Source: Harmonia axyridis
Taxonomy: Eukaryota > Arthropoda > Insecta > Coleoptera > Coccinellidae
Assembly: GCF_914767665.1 (NCBI RefSeq)
Contig: NC_059502.1
Coordinates: 57,642,031 to 57,706,030, forward strand
DNA length: 64,000 bases
Reading direction: 5' to 3'
Below, piece after piece: positions 11,021-22,541 of this stretch (position 1 is its first letter; each line of letters starts with the position of its first letter). The translations under genes and the position numbers were made by a program. Under the pieces are notes generated by a model, which worked only from the letters and a program-made list of their open reading frames with translations, was not told the DNA's origin and did no database searches.

Positions 11021-11517
11021 ATCTTGAATTCAATTAATATATTTCATCATTGTTTCTTTAGAATCCAGTTGGGCACGTTTATTGTGTATTACATTCCACG
11101 TTTGAATAGACCATCTATTCGATTCAAATTTGAGACCATGAAAAATAATTACACATACATTTTTTCTTCAATAAATTACTTTTTACAGAAAAAGTGTGAA
11201 TTTTTCCACAATAAATCTCTGAATACAAATTTACCAATAACACCGCCACATTCCCCCCTCCCCGGTTCTTTTGCTAAGTAAAAAACCCCAAACTTGCATT
11301 TTTGCCGCAGAAACGCTAGAATGGGCCCTTGATCCCCATTATCTAATATTAATTTTTAGCAGTCTGCAGAGTTCTATTCTGTGAGGGCGGCAAATTGAGT
11401 CGCTGCCTAGGGCGGCAGTTGGCTTGCGACGGCCCTGAACACCGCTGATTGTCTTTTTATAATAAATGGATTTGTATCCATGCAATATCAATATAATTTT
11501 TAGGAAAGTAATCGGAC
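11021..11517. other. repeat-like tail and possible promoter of the downstream exon
   Basis: The left part ends in repeat-like GC-rich words (to about 11440). Then TTTTTATAATAAATGG near 11454-11469 could act as a TATA element for the exon starting at 11518. A pyrimidine-poor TTTTTAG near 11498-11502 could instead be a splice acceptor. Neither can be decided from sequence alone. Confidence 0.3.
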
Positions 11518-11593
11518 ATGGATTTCAAGAGATTTACCAAATGTTTAGTTGTAGTAGTTTTCATTACAATTCATTATTTCAACGCTTTTCCTG
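11518..11593 (+). CDS. candidate secreted-protein leader exon (partial gene)
   Basis: ATG at 11518 opens a 25-codon frame that reads as a textbook signal peptide: basic start (MDFKRFTK), hydrophobic core (CLVVVVFITI), and a polar end (HYFNAFP) with a likely cleavage site after NA. The frame ends at a good splice donor, CCTG|GTATGT, at 11593/11594, in phase 1. A mariner copy begins directly after the donor. A partial second copy of the same leader lies at 12286-12335. I could not find the downstream exon or name the protein. A chance frame is possible, but the leader, donor and duplication together argue for a real exon. Confidence 0.45.
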
Positions 11594-11600
11594 GTATGTA

Positions 11601-12284
11601 ATGGGTGTTTTTTTTTTCCGAGGTATATAACTTTAAGTTGGCATTACTGTTCAAGATGACGACCGATTTAACAGCTGTCAAGTGATTTATTCTCAGTTTG
11701 GTATCGCGGACTACGTCCATTTTATTTTGTTTAGCGATGAAGCCCTTTTCTGGTTAAATGGCTACGTCAACAAACAAAACTGCCGCATTTGGAGTGAAGC
11801 TAATCCTCAAGTGAATGTTGAAACACTGTTACATCCAGAAAAACTGACTGTTTGGTGCGCTTTATGGGCTGGTGGAATCATTGGTCCCGTACTTCTTCAA
11901 AAACGATGATGGCCAGAACGTTACAGTCAATGGTGATCGGTATAGAGTCATGATTACTAACACGTTTGGTGACTGCCTAATTTCACGTTTTGGACCTGTG
12001 AATTGGCCTCCAAGATCTTGTGATTTAACATCGCTAGACTACTTTCTGTGGGGCTATGTAAAGTCATTGGTCTCTGCGGATAAGCCACAAACCCTTGACC
12101 ATTTGGAAGACAACATTCGCTGTATTATTGCCGATATACAGCCACAAATGTTGGAAAAAGTCATCGAAAATTGGACGTCCAGATTGGACTACATCCGAGC
12201 CAGCCGTGGCGGTCATATGCCAGAAATCATATTTGAAATGTTATATCACAAGATTATCTTGCGGATAAATAAAAAACACCCTTT
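11601..12284 (+). mobile_element. rosa-like (DD41D) mariner, copy B
   Basis: The 5' end (GGGTGTTTTTTTTTTCCGAG then GTATATAACTTTAAG) and the end CACCCTTTA match the other copies. The coding remnant keeps the first catalytic aspartate (ILFSDEALFWLNGYVNKQN) and the third (CDLTSLDYFLWGYVKSL). A deletion from MITN to TFGDCLISRF removes the block carrying the second aspartate. A further deletion before ILFSDE removes most of the HTH domain. The usual 3' sequence after the stop is also shortened. It sits between two copies of a leader-exon segment. Confidence 0.85.
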
Positions 12285-12285
12285 A

Positions 12286-12335
12286 GTAGTAGTTTTCATT
12301 ACATCTTGTTATTTCAACGCGTTTCCTTGTAGAAT
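12286..12335 (+). pseudogene. partial duplicate of the leader exon
   Basis: TTAGTAGTAGTTTTCATTAC begins a segment of about 47 bases that repeats the 3' two thirds of the exon at 11518-11593. It encodes VVVVFIT, then YFNAFP, with a few substitutions. The upstream third, including the ATG, is missing. In place of the donor GGTATGT it has TGTAGAATG. The mariner copy at 11601-12284 lies between the two, so they look like long direct repeats bracketing the element. Confidence 0.55.
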
Positions 12336-12399
12336 GTTAAACAGAAGAAATTTAATTTTCTTTAAAAGCTGTCAATTTATCTCTCGCCGTAAATATAGC

Positions 12400-12756
12400 T
12401 GAAGATTATCCCTGCAAAAGTGTAATTATTTCATTGACCTTTCCAAAAATCTCGGCAAGATAAGCTAATTTTATGAGCTATTGTTCATCATGCAGAACAG
12501 TTAAAATGTTATGTCTCTGACTTCATTTGCCTCATTACGAAAACCTTTAGATCGTCATTAAGTTTATATAACCTGGCTAGAACTTTGCCTTTTGAAAGAA
12601 ACCATCGGATTTCGGTATGCAAGAGGATGTGGTTCGTATTGATTACCTACCCATTTTTTTGCACAATCTTGACATGGATAGGTTCATTTTTCACGTGATT
12701 GAAAATCTTAATATTTCATCCAGACCTTTCTTTAAATCAGTTGACATTGTTTTACT
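12400..12756 (-). pseudogene. hAT-like (SCAND3/ZBED5-type) transposase fragment
   Basis: Read on the minus strand, blocks in shifting frames match the middle of domesticated-type hAT transposases. They show a KKMG-type block, then residues corresponding to LLHTEVRWLSRGKVL, then ARLYKLNDDLKVF and an LAYLAEIFGKVNE block. Several frameshifts separate the blocks. No BED finger or C-terminal dimerisation motif is present here. A similar plus-strand fragment lies at 40500-41130. Confidence 0.6.
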
Positions 12757-13733
12757 AAAGGGTGTTTTTTTTTAGAGTTATAGAACTTTAAATTGCAATA
12801 AAACAACGATGGATTCTTCGATTGACATGAATTTTATTTATCCGCAAGATAATCTTGTGGCATTACATTTTAAATATGATTTCTGGCATATAAACACCAC
12901 GAATGGCTCGGATGTAGTCCAATCTGGACGTCCAATTTTCGATGACTTTTTCCAACATTTGTGACCGTATATCATATATATATATATATATATATATAAT
13001 AACACGGCGAATGTTGTCTTCCAAATGGTCAAGGGTTTGTGGCTTATCCGCATAGACCAATGACTTTACATAGCCTCACAGAAAGTAGTCTAGCGGTGTT
13101 AAATCACAAGATCTTGGAGGCCAATTCACGGGTTGACAATTCATCGATTGTGGCACGAGCTGTGTGACATGTTGCGGCGTCTTGTTGGAACCACAGCTCC
13201 TGGACATCATGGTTGTTCAATTCAGGAATGAAAAAGTTAGTAATCATGGCTCTATACCGATCACCATTGACTGTAACGTTCTGGCCATCATCGTTTTTGA
13301 AGAAGAACGGGCCAATGATTCCACCAGCCCATAAAGCGCACCAGTCAGTTTTTCTGGATGTAACGGTGTTTCGACATACACTTGAGGATTATCTTCACTC
13401 TAAATGCGGCAGTTTTGTTTGTTGACGTACCCATTCAACCAGAAGTGCGCTTCATCGCTACACAAAATAGAATGGACGTAGTGCGCGATACGTATTCCGT
13501 ACAGAACCATTATTTTAGAAATAATAAAAATTCGCTTATGAAAATCGGAAACAACGGCAATCTCATTTTGAACCCATTCGACGAATCTACGCCTTACTTG
13601 ATGATCGTTTGGCTATTCCTGATGAATTGCCAAACCAAATTGAGAATAAATCACTTGACAGCTGTTAAATCGGTCGCCATCTTGAACAGTAATGCCAACT
13701 TAAAGTTATATACCTCGAAAAAAAACACCCGTT
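12757..13733 (-). mobile_element. rosa-like (DD41D) mariner, copy C, with a (TA)n insertion
   Basis: Both ends are present (AAAGGGTGTTTT at the left; AAAAACACCCGTTA at the right, TA-flanked). The minus-strand coding remnant includes DYIRAIRGVYMPEII near the C-terminus and the region around the LDYF aspartate. A run of alternating T and A (12974-12998) interrupts the codons that read IADI in sister copies, giving IYIYIYIY. The N-terminal part is rearranged: it keeps a DFHKRI segment and also an ALRP/HYVHSIL junction. It is inverted with respect to copy B 470 bp away. Confidence 0.85.
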
Positions 13734-14644
13734 ACAAGGAAAAAACGAAGAAAATGCAGTGATTGCTTTCACATCTAATTGCAATAATTTTTATTTTTTG
13801 TACCATGCCCTCCATTTTGCCTACCATTGCAGCAGTTCAATGGAGTAAGCAAGGGGGGATAAGGGGGATATACCTCCTCCCCCCAGGAGAAATTTCCATT
13901 TTAAGCTACAATGCTCAATAATTTAATCGTGCAAAAATTGAATCAACGAATTCATCAACCAGGGGTTATATCAAAGGGCTCGATCTGACTGTCGTCAACA
14001 ATCGCATAGAAATTAATGAGATCCTGAAGTAAAAGCTTCGAACTACTCGAATTGAAGAAGGCGGCAATCCTGGCAATTTCTCCAATTTTCAGGATCCTGA
14101 AGTAAATAAAAATATCTTATTTTATCTAATTATCTCTTTGTCGCAAAGAGTATCTTTGTCGGCACTTACTGTGTTAACATTTTCACTCATAAAGATAGAT
14201 CAGTAAGTTTAGTATATTCTGTCGATTAGTTTGAGATGGAAAACGTGAAAATTTTCCATTATTATATTCCGTGTTTGACTTTTAATGTGTGTTGCATGAA
14301 AACTAATCAAAATCTTGATATGAGTAAGCAAATTCTTTGGAAACTTCAGAAAAAGGAATATTGATGCAGGATAATCTTCGAGTTTTTACGTTCAAATACA
14401 ACACCTGAAAATCCGCAGGTGAAAATCTATCTCAAGAAATGTCTGTAAATTCAAGCGCCTCACGTCGTGAATAAAATATTCAGTAGTGCCTTTCCCCTCT
14501 GTCGATTCCTACAAAAATCTGGAATCAATCTCAGTGAAGTTGTAACTATGATGGAAAATATTATTTTTTGTCTGAAAATCATACGTCAAGATGCTAAAAC
14601 ATATTTCAACTCGATCTTCAATAAGGCTCAGGTGACAGTTAGAA
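13734..14644. other. no recognised gene
   Basis: The stretch is AT-rich with a short GC-rich patch (about 13845-13890, AAGGGGGGATAAGGGGGATA). The word GATCCTGAAGTAAA occurs twice (about 14020 and 14093). I can support no coding region. Confidence 0.4.
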
Positions 14645-15621
14645 TAAGGTAAGTTGGGGCAAGTGCGACTTTGGGGTAAGAGCGTCCTTGGCTTGCAAAA
14701 ACTTCAAATACAATAATTTTCGGATTTTTCCGGAATAAATACGGTGGTACAACTCTTGGCAACAGTACGTGAAAGAAAACATGGCGCATGATTGCCTCTG
14801 TTGCGTACGTTAGTCGTGTTCAGACAAGCAGTGTCATTTCGCTAGTAAGACGAGTATACATAAATATATTTTCATTCAATTCTTTCGTTGTGTATTTTTG
14901 CGTTCTTTCGAAGTTTGCATGTTTAATATTCTTCTTTTATATATTCAAACCATCACCGAATTTTAGTATTTTGAGATTTCCCTTGAATTTCATGTTAGCG
15001 TGGGGGTCGCTCTTGCCCCACAAAAAAAGCCTCGGGGGGCAAGTGCGTTTCCTAAGACTGGGGCAAGTGAACAGGATGACTGGTAAAACTTGGTAAAAAT
15101 GTTAGTGACATGAATATTGATGATTGGTGAAATTTTCAGGGAAAAAAGCATCGAGCATTACGTGGGCCAAATCGCCAACATCACAAATGATTCGTTATTG
15201 TTTCTATAAAATAATGTTTTTCTGATAATATGACCAATTCATTTCTTCTGAGAAAAAAGTTCATTATTTCTGAACGGGTGGTGATATTACAGTTCTGTGA
15301 AATCGAGGGTAAAGAAGACATTTGTAATAAGATGCTCTTACCCCGTAATATTTGAATAAACGATCACACACCTCTATCACATCTGAGAACGCAATTGCCC
15401 CAAATGATGGGACATGTGCGTTTTTAAACCCAATAAAATAGAAAAAATCACAAAAAATTCAGATTTTGATAAACTACCTAGATATTCGCATTATCAAAGC
15501 TAAACATTTCAATGAATACACAGAAAATTTGTTGACTGGTTTTCTCATCAAATTCAACAAGTACGATTTTTCGAAGTGTCACTAATCAATTTTGGGGGTG
15601 CACTTGCCCCAACTCACCTTA
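14645..15621. mobile_element. pogo-like non-autonomous element with GGGGCAAG ends
   Basis: Terminal inverted repeats are TAAGGTAAGTTGGGGCAAGT at the left and, reversed, TAAGGTGAGTTGGGGCAAGT at the right. The motif GGGGCAAGTG recurs inside (about 15037 and 15061). Plus-strand sequence at about 15140-15350 resembles the C-terminus of insect pogo/Tigger transposases: EHYVGQI, then a FLRKK block, then EIEGKEDICNK followed by a leucine/proline end. The catalytic domain is absent, so the copy is an internally deleted derivative. The pogo assignment comes from that C-terminal resemblance and is moderate. Confidence 0.65.
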
Positions 15622-15699
15622 TAAAATGTGTGTTTGTCAGTTTTTTATTTTCTTACGTATTTCAAGATCTTGCCTCAAGTATTGAAACCAACATTAGGG

Positions 15700-16125
15700 T
15701 AAAAAGAATTGCTTCAAGATAAAAAAAATCCTCTCATTTTGCAAGATTCAAAAGCACCAGCAGTGGACTATTTCAGGGTTACCATTTAAATTCCATTGAT
15801 TGATTATTTCATCAGCCAGTAAGAGAAAAGATTCGCAAATCGTGCATAAACAAATTCTCGAGGGAAAAACAACTGATTTCGACGCGTACGACGAAAATTC
15901 ATGTTTCAATATACCTGATGTACTCATCACAATATCAAAAGTAATGGTCAAGATTTGGCTCATCTGGAATTATGTGATCAACAAGCTTATATTAATGTAC
16001 AAGATATTAGCAATATTTTGTACAATACAAGTTTCCACATCAGCCATTCTTGAGAGATCATTCTCAATATTGCAAAGAATAAATATCTCCGAAATTCTAC
16101 TTCTCAAAACAGGCTCATTATAGGG
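15700..16125 (+). pseudogene. hAT transposase C-terminal fragment
   Basis: The plus strand encodes an IDYFISQ block, then HKQILEGKTTDFDAYDENSC, and near the end ILAIFCTIQVSTSAILERSF followed by SILQRI. The last block is the hAT dimerisation motif (C-T-I-x-V-S-T-A-x-x-E-R-S-F-S-x-L-x-R-I). A 107-codon frame covers much of it, but breaks upstream and the missing catalytic core show a dead remnant. Confidence 0.7.
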
Positions 16126-16254
16126 TGTTGACTATTTCCGAACATGAAATTATTGGTGAACTTACAAAAAGACCTAGGTGACTATATTTTGTTATAAATA
16201 TATAAATATATATCCTAATAACCAATACTTTTTTTCGTTTATAACTTCATCATT

Positions 16255-17380
16255 GTTGAGAACAAATGTGATTCTTCGCTGTTGGGGCACTTCTTGAATG
16301 ACTAGCTTGGAAACCACCATGAAATATATAAATTGAAGAACTATGCACCAAGTGGTCAATGGTTTCTTCTATACCACATTCACATAGTGGGCTTTCAACA
16401 GAATGCTATTTGAAGAGCATACTATTACATCGACCATGACCAAGTCCGAAGACGATTTGAAGTACACCAAATTTTCCTAGGTCAGTTGAAACCTGGAAGT
16501 TTCTCTGAAGGATCAACGATTAGACTGTTGTTGAAGACATTACAAGGATTCCATTCAGAACGACAAATTTTCTTGTCATTTTCATCAGATTGAAGGAAAT
16601 TATTAATCCATAAAGGGTTACATGACTTTAATCTGGCAGTTCTAGTATCTGAGAGGTCAAATTCAATTGGAAAAAAGTTCGGGTACAAATGAAATTCATC
16701 CCAAGATTTCTTGACGAACTACGAATATGTGGGGGAAATACATATATGTAACAGCACTGGTAACCAAGGTGAAGGTGTGGATCTTATAGTTCCACTGATA
16801 ATTTTCATAGACACGTTAAAGTGTGCATCATCATTTTATGAACATGAGTACTATTGAACCGAAAAGAACAACAGTTTTCAGCAGGAGAGAAGATCAAAGC
16901 TGCCATACGAAGAGTCCTGGCATCAGCATCCCATGTAGAACCAGCTAATTCTAAGGATCATGTTTGACAGCAAGATATTTGGGAGCATAATTATGATTCA
17001 AGACGTAATTATTGAAAGTCACTTTCAATTTTTATATTGCTCTAAATTATTTGAATGAATTCAGGAAACTTTCACCAACCAAGAAAATAATGTTTACCTA
17101 ATTTTGAATCTCCATTCAAAGTATTTCCAATTACTCCGAAATCATTATGTCGAAACACAAGAGCAATATCATTGGCATATATGAATTTCTCGGATAAGGT
17201 AATAGGGATGTCAGACAAATATAAATTGAAAAGTATTGGAGACAAAACCGTTTCCTGCTGAAGCCCGTTATTCAACGTTTTGGAAGTTCCACTTTTGTCA
17301 TCAACATAAAGAAGAAATCTGCTGCCGCATAACATATTTTCAACAAAACGAATCATTTCCCCACATTCCATTGTTGATTA
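16255..17380 (-). pseudogene. Jockey-type LINE, reverse transcriptase 3' half
   Basis: On the minus strand a frame at 17072-17371 holds the palm-domain signature: NNGLQQETVLSPILFNLYLS, then FIYANDIALVF. The catalytic YADD box is changed to Y-A-N-D. Lower coordinates continue with linker blocks such as NVSMKIISGTIRSTP-like sequence, PNFFPIEFDLSDTRTARLKS, and a C-E-x-G-I-E-E-T-x-D-H-L-V-H zinc-knuckle-like C-terminus near 16340-16420. Frameshifts and stops break it throughout. Its 5' side runs directly into the tandem array at 17190-18640, which is made from the same palm segment. Confidence 0.75.
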
Positions 17381-18640
17381 CCATAGTACACAATAATGAG
17401 AGTCAAAAAAGGAATGGTGAACAGGAAGAGACGCATAAATGTATTGAAGAATATCAAGTTGTTTAGTAATAACATAATTTCAAACAGATACATAAAAATT
17501 TCAAGGAAAAATTATAAGTTAATAGGAATGTCGCATTAATTTCAAGAATAGGACTCAAATCCGATACCTGCAGAAACCCTTTCTTCCGCGTTTTGAAACT
17601 ACTACTTTTGTCATCAACAGTCACACGAAGTTTGCAGTCAGGAACATATTTTCAACAAAACGAATCATTTTTCTACAATTCACACAAGTATAAATTGGAA
17701 AGTATGGGAGACGAAACGGATCCCTGTGGAAACCCATTATTCAACGTTTTGAAACTACTACTTTTGTCATCAACAGCTAGAAACATGAAGTCTGGTGTCA
17801 GATAACATATTTTCAACAAAACGAATCTTTTTTCCACAATTCATTGTCGATAACCATAGCACGCAATAATGAGAGTCAAAAAAGAATGGTAAAGAGGAAG
17901 AGACGCATATATGAGCTGATGAAGAATATCAAGTTGTAGGTATAGTAATAACATAATTTCAAACAGATACATAAAGGTTTCAAGGAAAGTGAGAAGGTAT
18001 TAGGGGTGTCACACAAGTATAAATTAAAAAGTATGGGAGACAAAACGGATCCCTGTGGAAACCCATTATTCAATGTTTTGAAACTACTACTTTTGTCATC
18101 ACCAGAAACATGGAGTCTGGTGTTATATAATATATTTTCAACAAAACGAATCTTTTTTCCACAATTCATTGTTGATTACCATAGCACACAATAATGAGAG
18201 TCAAAAAGAAATGGTAAACAAAAAGAGACGCATAAAAGTGTAGATGAACATCAAGTTGTATGGTAAGACTCAACATAATTTTAAACAGATACATAAAGGT
18301 TTCAAGGAAAAATGATAAGGTAATTGGGGTGTCACACAAGTATAAATTGAAAAGTATGGGAGACAAAACGGATCCCTGTGGAAGCCCATAATTCAACGTT
18401 TTGAAACTAGCTCTACCACACTACCAAGTCCGCTGTCAGATAACATATTTTCAACAATACGAATCTTTTTTCCACAATTCATTGTTGATTACCATAGCAC
18501 ACAATAATGAGAGTCAAAAAAGACAGGTAAACAGGTAGAGACGCATAAATGTGTTAAAGAACATCAAGTCGCACAGTAATAACATAATTTTGAATAGATA
18601 AAAAGAGGTTTCAAGGAAAAAATTCAAGTTTCATCTCGCG
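17190..18640. repeat. tandem array of a reverse-transcriptase segment
   Basis: About five head-to-tail copies of a roughly 320-bp unit occur. Each carries the same minus-strand coding piece: an IRFVEN block, DDKSSSFKTLNNG, then PQGSVLSPILFNLYLCDTP. The anchor CAACGTTTTGAAAC recurs near 17272, 17588, 17740, 18070 and 18390, giving spacings of about 315, 154, 329 and 321. The second unit is therefore half length. A second anchor, AACATAATTTCAAACAGATA, recurs with the same period. Copies differ by scattered substitutions. Confidence 0.8.
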
Positions 18641-19029
18641 GTGCTGCGAGGGATACAACAACCTACCTGGTATGGAAATGAGCTTCACATAACCTCATTC
18701 ATTTGAAACAAAAAGTCCAAGAAGTCCGGATCAGAATACCGCACCCGAAAACATACCGAACCAACGTTCTACGTTGAACCCTGCACAGCGTTTGGAAGTT
18801 TCGCGTGTTAGCCTGATGATGAGGCGAATGCGCGGACCAGACCATTCTGGATGCAAAGGTGGGAGTTACTGGAGAGTCCCTGGAGTGGTTCAGATAGCAG
18901 CTCTCCTGAAAGTTTGAAGGACCGAAGATAAATCGCCGGTTAGATTGCTATCCATGAAATTGCTGAGGGATTTTTTTCAAGTTATCATCAAATTAAGTTT
19001 TCCTCAGACTCTATTACTCATCATTATTC
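18641..19029. other. no recognised feature
   Basis: The stretch is GC-richer than its neighbours at 18640-18930. It is possibly part of an unidentified repeat, but I see no motif I can name. Confidence 0.35.
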
Positions 19030-19226
19030 AGTATAGAGCTGTGAAACTAGAACATTAACAAAGTATACGACAATGTATATCTTCTACAGATAATATATTT
19101 GGTCTCCTGAATATGCAATTAGTTTCGTTCCTGAGCTATAAGATTCAAGTAGATTATTCAGGTTCTAAGGAACAAATAATACCCTATGGTTTACCTGAAG
19201 ACGTTCATTTGACCTCTTCATCCTTA
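19030..19226 (+). pseudogene. possible LINE reverse-transcriptase fragment
   Basis: Broken frames read KVYDNVYLL, then YKIQVDY, then SKEQIIPYGLPEDV. The last block resembles the motif that precedes the reverse-transcriptase palm (x-I-P-Y-G-V-P-Q-G). The mariner copy at 19227 interrupts it immediately after. The match is short and the call is weak. Confidence 0.35.
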
Positions 19227-20168
19227 TAATGGGTGTTTTTTTTCGAGGTATATAATTTTAAGTTGGCATTACTGTTCAAGATGGCGACCGATTTAACAGC
19301 TGTCAAGTGATTTATTCTCAGTTTGGTTTGGCAATTCATCATGAATAGACTCACGCCTGAACAACGCTTGCAAATAGTGCAATTTTATTTCGAAAACAAT
19401 GGTTCTGTGCGGAATACGTATCCCGATTTTCATAAGCGAATTTTGTTTAGCGATGAAGCGCACTTCTGGTTGAATGGCTACGTCAAAAAACAAAACTGCC
19501 GCATTTGGAGTGAAGCTAATCCTCAAGTGTATGTCGAAACACCGTTACATCCAGGAAAACTGACTGTTTGGTGCGCTTTATGGGCTGGTGGAATCATTGG
19601 TCCGTACTTCTTCAAAAACGATGATGGCCAGAACGTTACAGTCGATGGTGATCGGTATAGAGCCATGATTACTAACTTTTTCATTCCTGAATTGAACAAC
19701 CATGATGTCTAGGAGCTGTGGTTCCAACAAGACGGCGCAACATGTCACACAGCTTGTGCCACAGTCGATTTATTGAAAGACACGTTTGGTGACCGCCTAA
19801 TTTCACTTTTTGCACCTGTGAATTGGCCTCCAAGATCTTGTGATTTAACACCGCTAGACTAATTTCTGTGGGGCTATGTAAAGTCATTGATCTATGCGGC
19901 TAAGCCACAAACCCTTGACCATTTGGAAGACAACATTCGCCGTGTTATTGCCGATATACGGCCACAAATGTTGGAAAAAGTCATCTAAAATTGGACGTCC
20001 AGATTGGACTACATCCGAGCCAGCCGTGGCGGTCATATGCCAGAAATCATATTTAAAATGTAATGCCACAAGATTATCTTGCGGATAAATAAAATTCATG
20101 TCAATCGAATGATCCATAGTTGTTTTATTGCAATTTAAAGTTCTATAGCTCTAAAAAAACACTCTTTA
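19227..20168 (+). mobile_element. rosa-like (DD41D) mariner, copy D
   Basis: Complete ends are present: AATGGGTGTTTTTTTTCGAG at the left and ACACTCTTTA at the right, with TA at each side. The coding part starts MNRLTPEQRLQIVQFYFENN and jumps from SVRNTYP to DFHKRILFSDEAHFW. That removes about 110-120 residues covering most of the HTH region. All three catalytic aspartates can be placed (FSDEA, QQDGA, TPLD), but stops interrupt, including one before the QQDGA block and one right after the third aspartate. Copy E shares the identical deletion junction. Confidence 0.9.
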
Positions 20169-21009
20169 TAATAACAATAATTGCAAGAATTCCCTAGGAT
20201 CGAAGGAACAGCTGATAATAGATACCATCATATGCAAACAATTCTTCAAGGAACATAAAAATCATTCTATGACAAATTATTATAAGAAGGCCTTCGACCA
20301 CTTCCACATGGCTGGCAGAAGAAAATTTTGGAATTATAAAAGATTGATCCAATTATAATTAGTTTTCTGTTTGCGAAGTGCAATTGGGAAACGAGCATCG
20401 AGCTTTCCAAGGCAAACATAATAACTAAGCAGGTCCCAATTAAGAGGGGAATTTTCCAAGGAGATTCTTCGAAACGTTTATGGTTCTTTTCAGCGGCGAA
20501 GCCCCTGAGCAACTGAACGCTAGTGAAAAAAGTTTCAACATCAGAGACAATAGTAATACTGCCACCCTGAATCATCTTCTATACATCAATGATTTAGAAC
20601 TGATAATAGATACTGAGAACCACCTAGTAATTATGGTCGAACATTTTTCGAAGATGCAAGTACGACGTTCGTATTGAACAAGTGTCGTACTCTCAGCGTA
20701 GCGCGAGAAAAATTCAGGCTGAAACGATTACCCTCACAAACAGACAGGAAATAGAAGCAATGAATTCGGACGATCTTTACAAATACCTTGTTATGAAAAA
20801 GAACAATCGAAGCGATCATGTAAGAATAAAGGAAGACTCAAGGACAAGACGAGAGTCATCATCAATACATATGCATGTTCAATTCTATCATACTCTTTCG
20901 GTATAGTTCCATGGAGCAAAACAGATCGAAAACTTGCAACTCAAAATCAGAGCTTGGATGACAAAAGCAAACAATCACCATTCGAAAACTAACACTGAAG
21001 GGATAACAA

Positions 21010-21776
21010 CAAGGCCAGCGCTAGGAATTTTGGAGCCTGAAGCAAAAAATTTTTTGGCGCCCCTGACGAAAAAGTATCAATAAACATCCCCCCTCCAAAA
21101 AAAATCACCTGTCCCGATGATAATTCGCTATTTTTGATTTCTCTAGCGTTTTTGCTAGTCGTTTCCACTGGGTTTCTTTTTTTTGGGACATTTTTACCTA
21201 CAATAAATTCCTGGATTTCTTCGATGCCGATGAACAATACGTAAGTAATATATCTGATTCACACATTCACAAGACACTGCGTACGATCGATGAAAGATTA
21301 CCTATCACACCACAAGATACAAAGGGTGGTAAGGCATGCAAAGCTCCGAAATCTAAATGGGATTAAAAACATATGTTCCGCTGAAAACATTTAGCATTTA
21401 TCAATAACAAGTTTCGAATGCAAAATCGTGGGAATTTTCCATATGTTGAATGTGTAAACAACTTCCACGTAATTCGAAGTGTTGTTTTTCGTCTTTGTGA
21501 AATACATTCTATCCCTCTTTCAATTAGGGTAATAGGCAAAGCTGCTTATATTGGTTGGGTTGCCATGTTTTATTTATTGAACAGGCGGCTTAGTAAAGAC
21601 GGTTTGGAGATTTTTATTGCAGGGAATGTTGATGAACGCAGCAAAGCTTTAAGAATCAAGACTATATTTTTTTCAGAAATATGAAAGGGCGGCCACAAAC
21701 TGGGCTAAATTGCCGCCCTTCGAAAAGAGGTGCCTGAAACAGTCACTCCACTGTTTCACCCCTAACGCCGACCCTG
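21010..21776. mobile_element. hAT-type non-autonomous element with 8-bp target duplication
   Basis: The ends are CAAGGCCAGCGCTAGG and, reversed, CAGGGTCGGCGTTAGG. They are flanked by GATAACAA (21002-21009) and GATAACAC (21777-21784), a 7 of 8 match and the length expected for hAT. Removing the element restores LINE coding sequence across the junction (LTLKGI then PRN). No transposase was recognised inside. A GGGCGGCCA...GCCGCCCTT inverted pair lies near its right end. Confidence 0.75.
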
Positions 21777-22541
21777 GATAACACTGCCAAGAAATAAAGA
21801 AGAGAGATCTGCTGGACATCATAGAACTTGCTCATTGGCAGAAAGCCCACAAACATACTTCCGAAATCAATCAAGTACATCAGAGGCTTCAGAGGTCTAC
21901 AAAACATTGTGTGAAGCAGACGAATCAACACCTTTACATAAGGACCATATTCAATACCAACAACTGACAATCCAAGAAAAACTGCAAAGATGGGGAATAA
22001 GTCCTTGCATGGAATATATTTCAACGAGTTGAATCAGGATCATGTCGACATTGAAGCGTCGAACTATTGTGCCACATCAGTTGGAATGTATCCAGAAATG
22101 AAAGGATTTCTCCTAGTCATCCAAAATAAAGTGATCTCAACGAGAAACATATCATAAAGGACAAGATTATCAGCGACAATAGAACAAACGAAACAATCCA
22201 ACATGAATGGGTGGATTTTGAATATTTTCAGGAGAGACACGATACAGTAGGGAAGATAGTCCACCAAGAAATAACAACCATATAACGACTTATATCATTC
22301 TGAAAAGGTGCCATATTACAAGTACCTACTGGAGACCTATCTGGAAAATGAACGCTATAATGAATACCTTTTAGGTTGAGCAAGAACAATGAGAAAATTC
22401 CTAGCAAGCAATCGACGGGATCGCTTGGGAGAGGACCAGAGGGTCGGCGAGTACCAGAGGGGCTACAAGGACCGGTCACTACCGGGCTCTATCCTTCTGA
22501 TATTTTAAATATCAGGGATTGACTGAATGTTCCCGTCAGCG

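Noticed and set aside
17876..18396. separate LINE insertions at each repeated reverse-transcriptase block
   Set aside because: Regular spacing near 320 bp and shared flanks indicate tandem duplication, not independent insertions.
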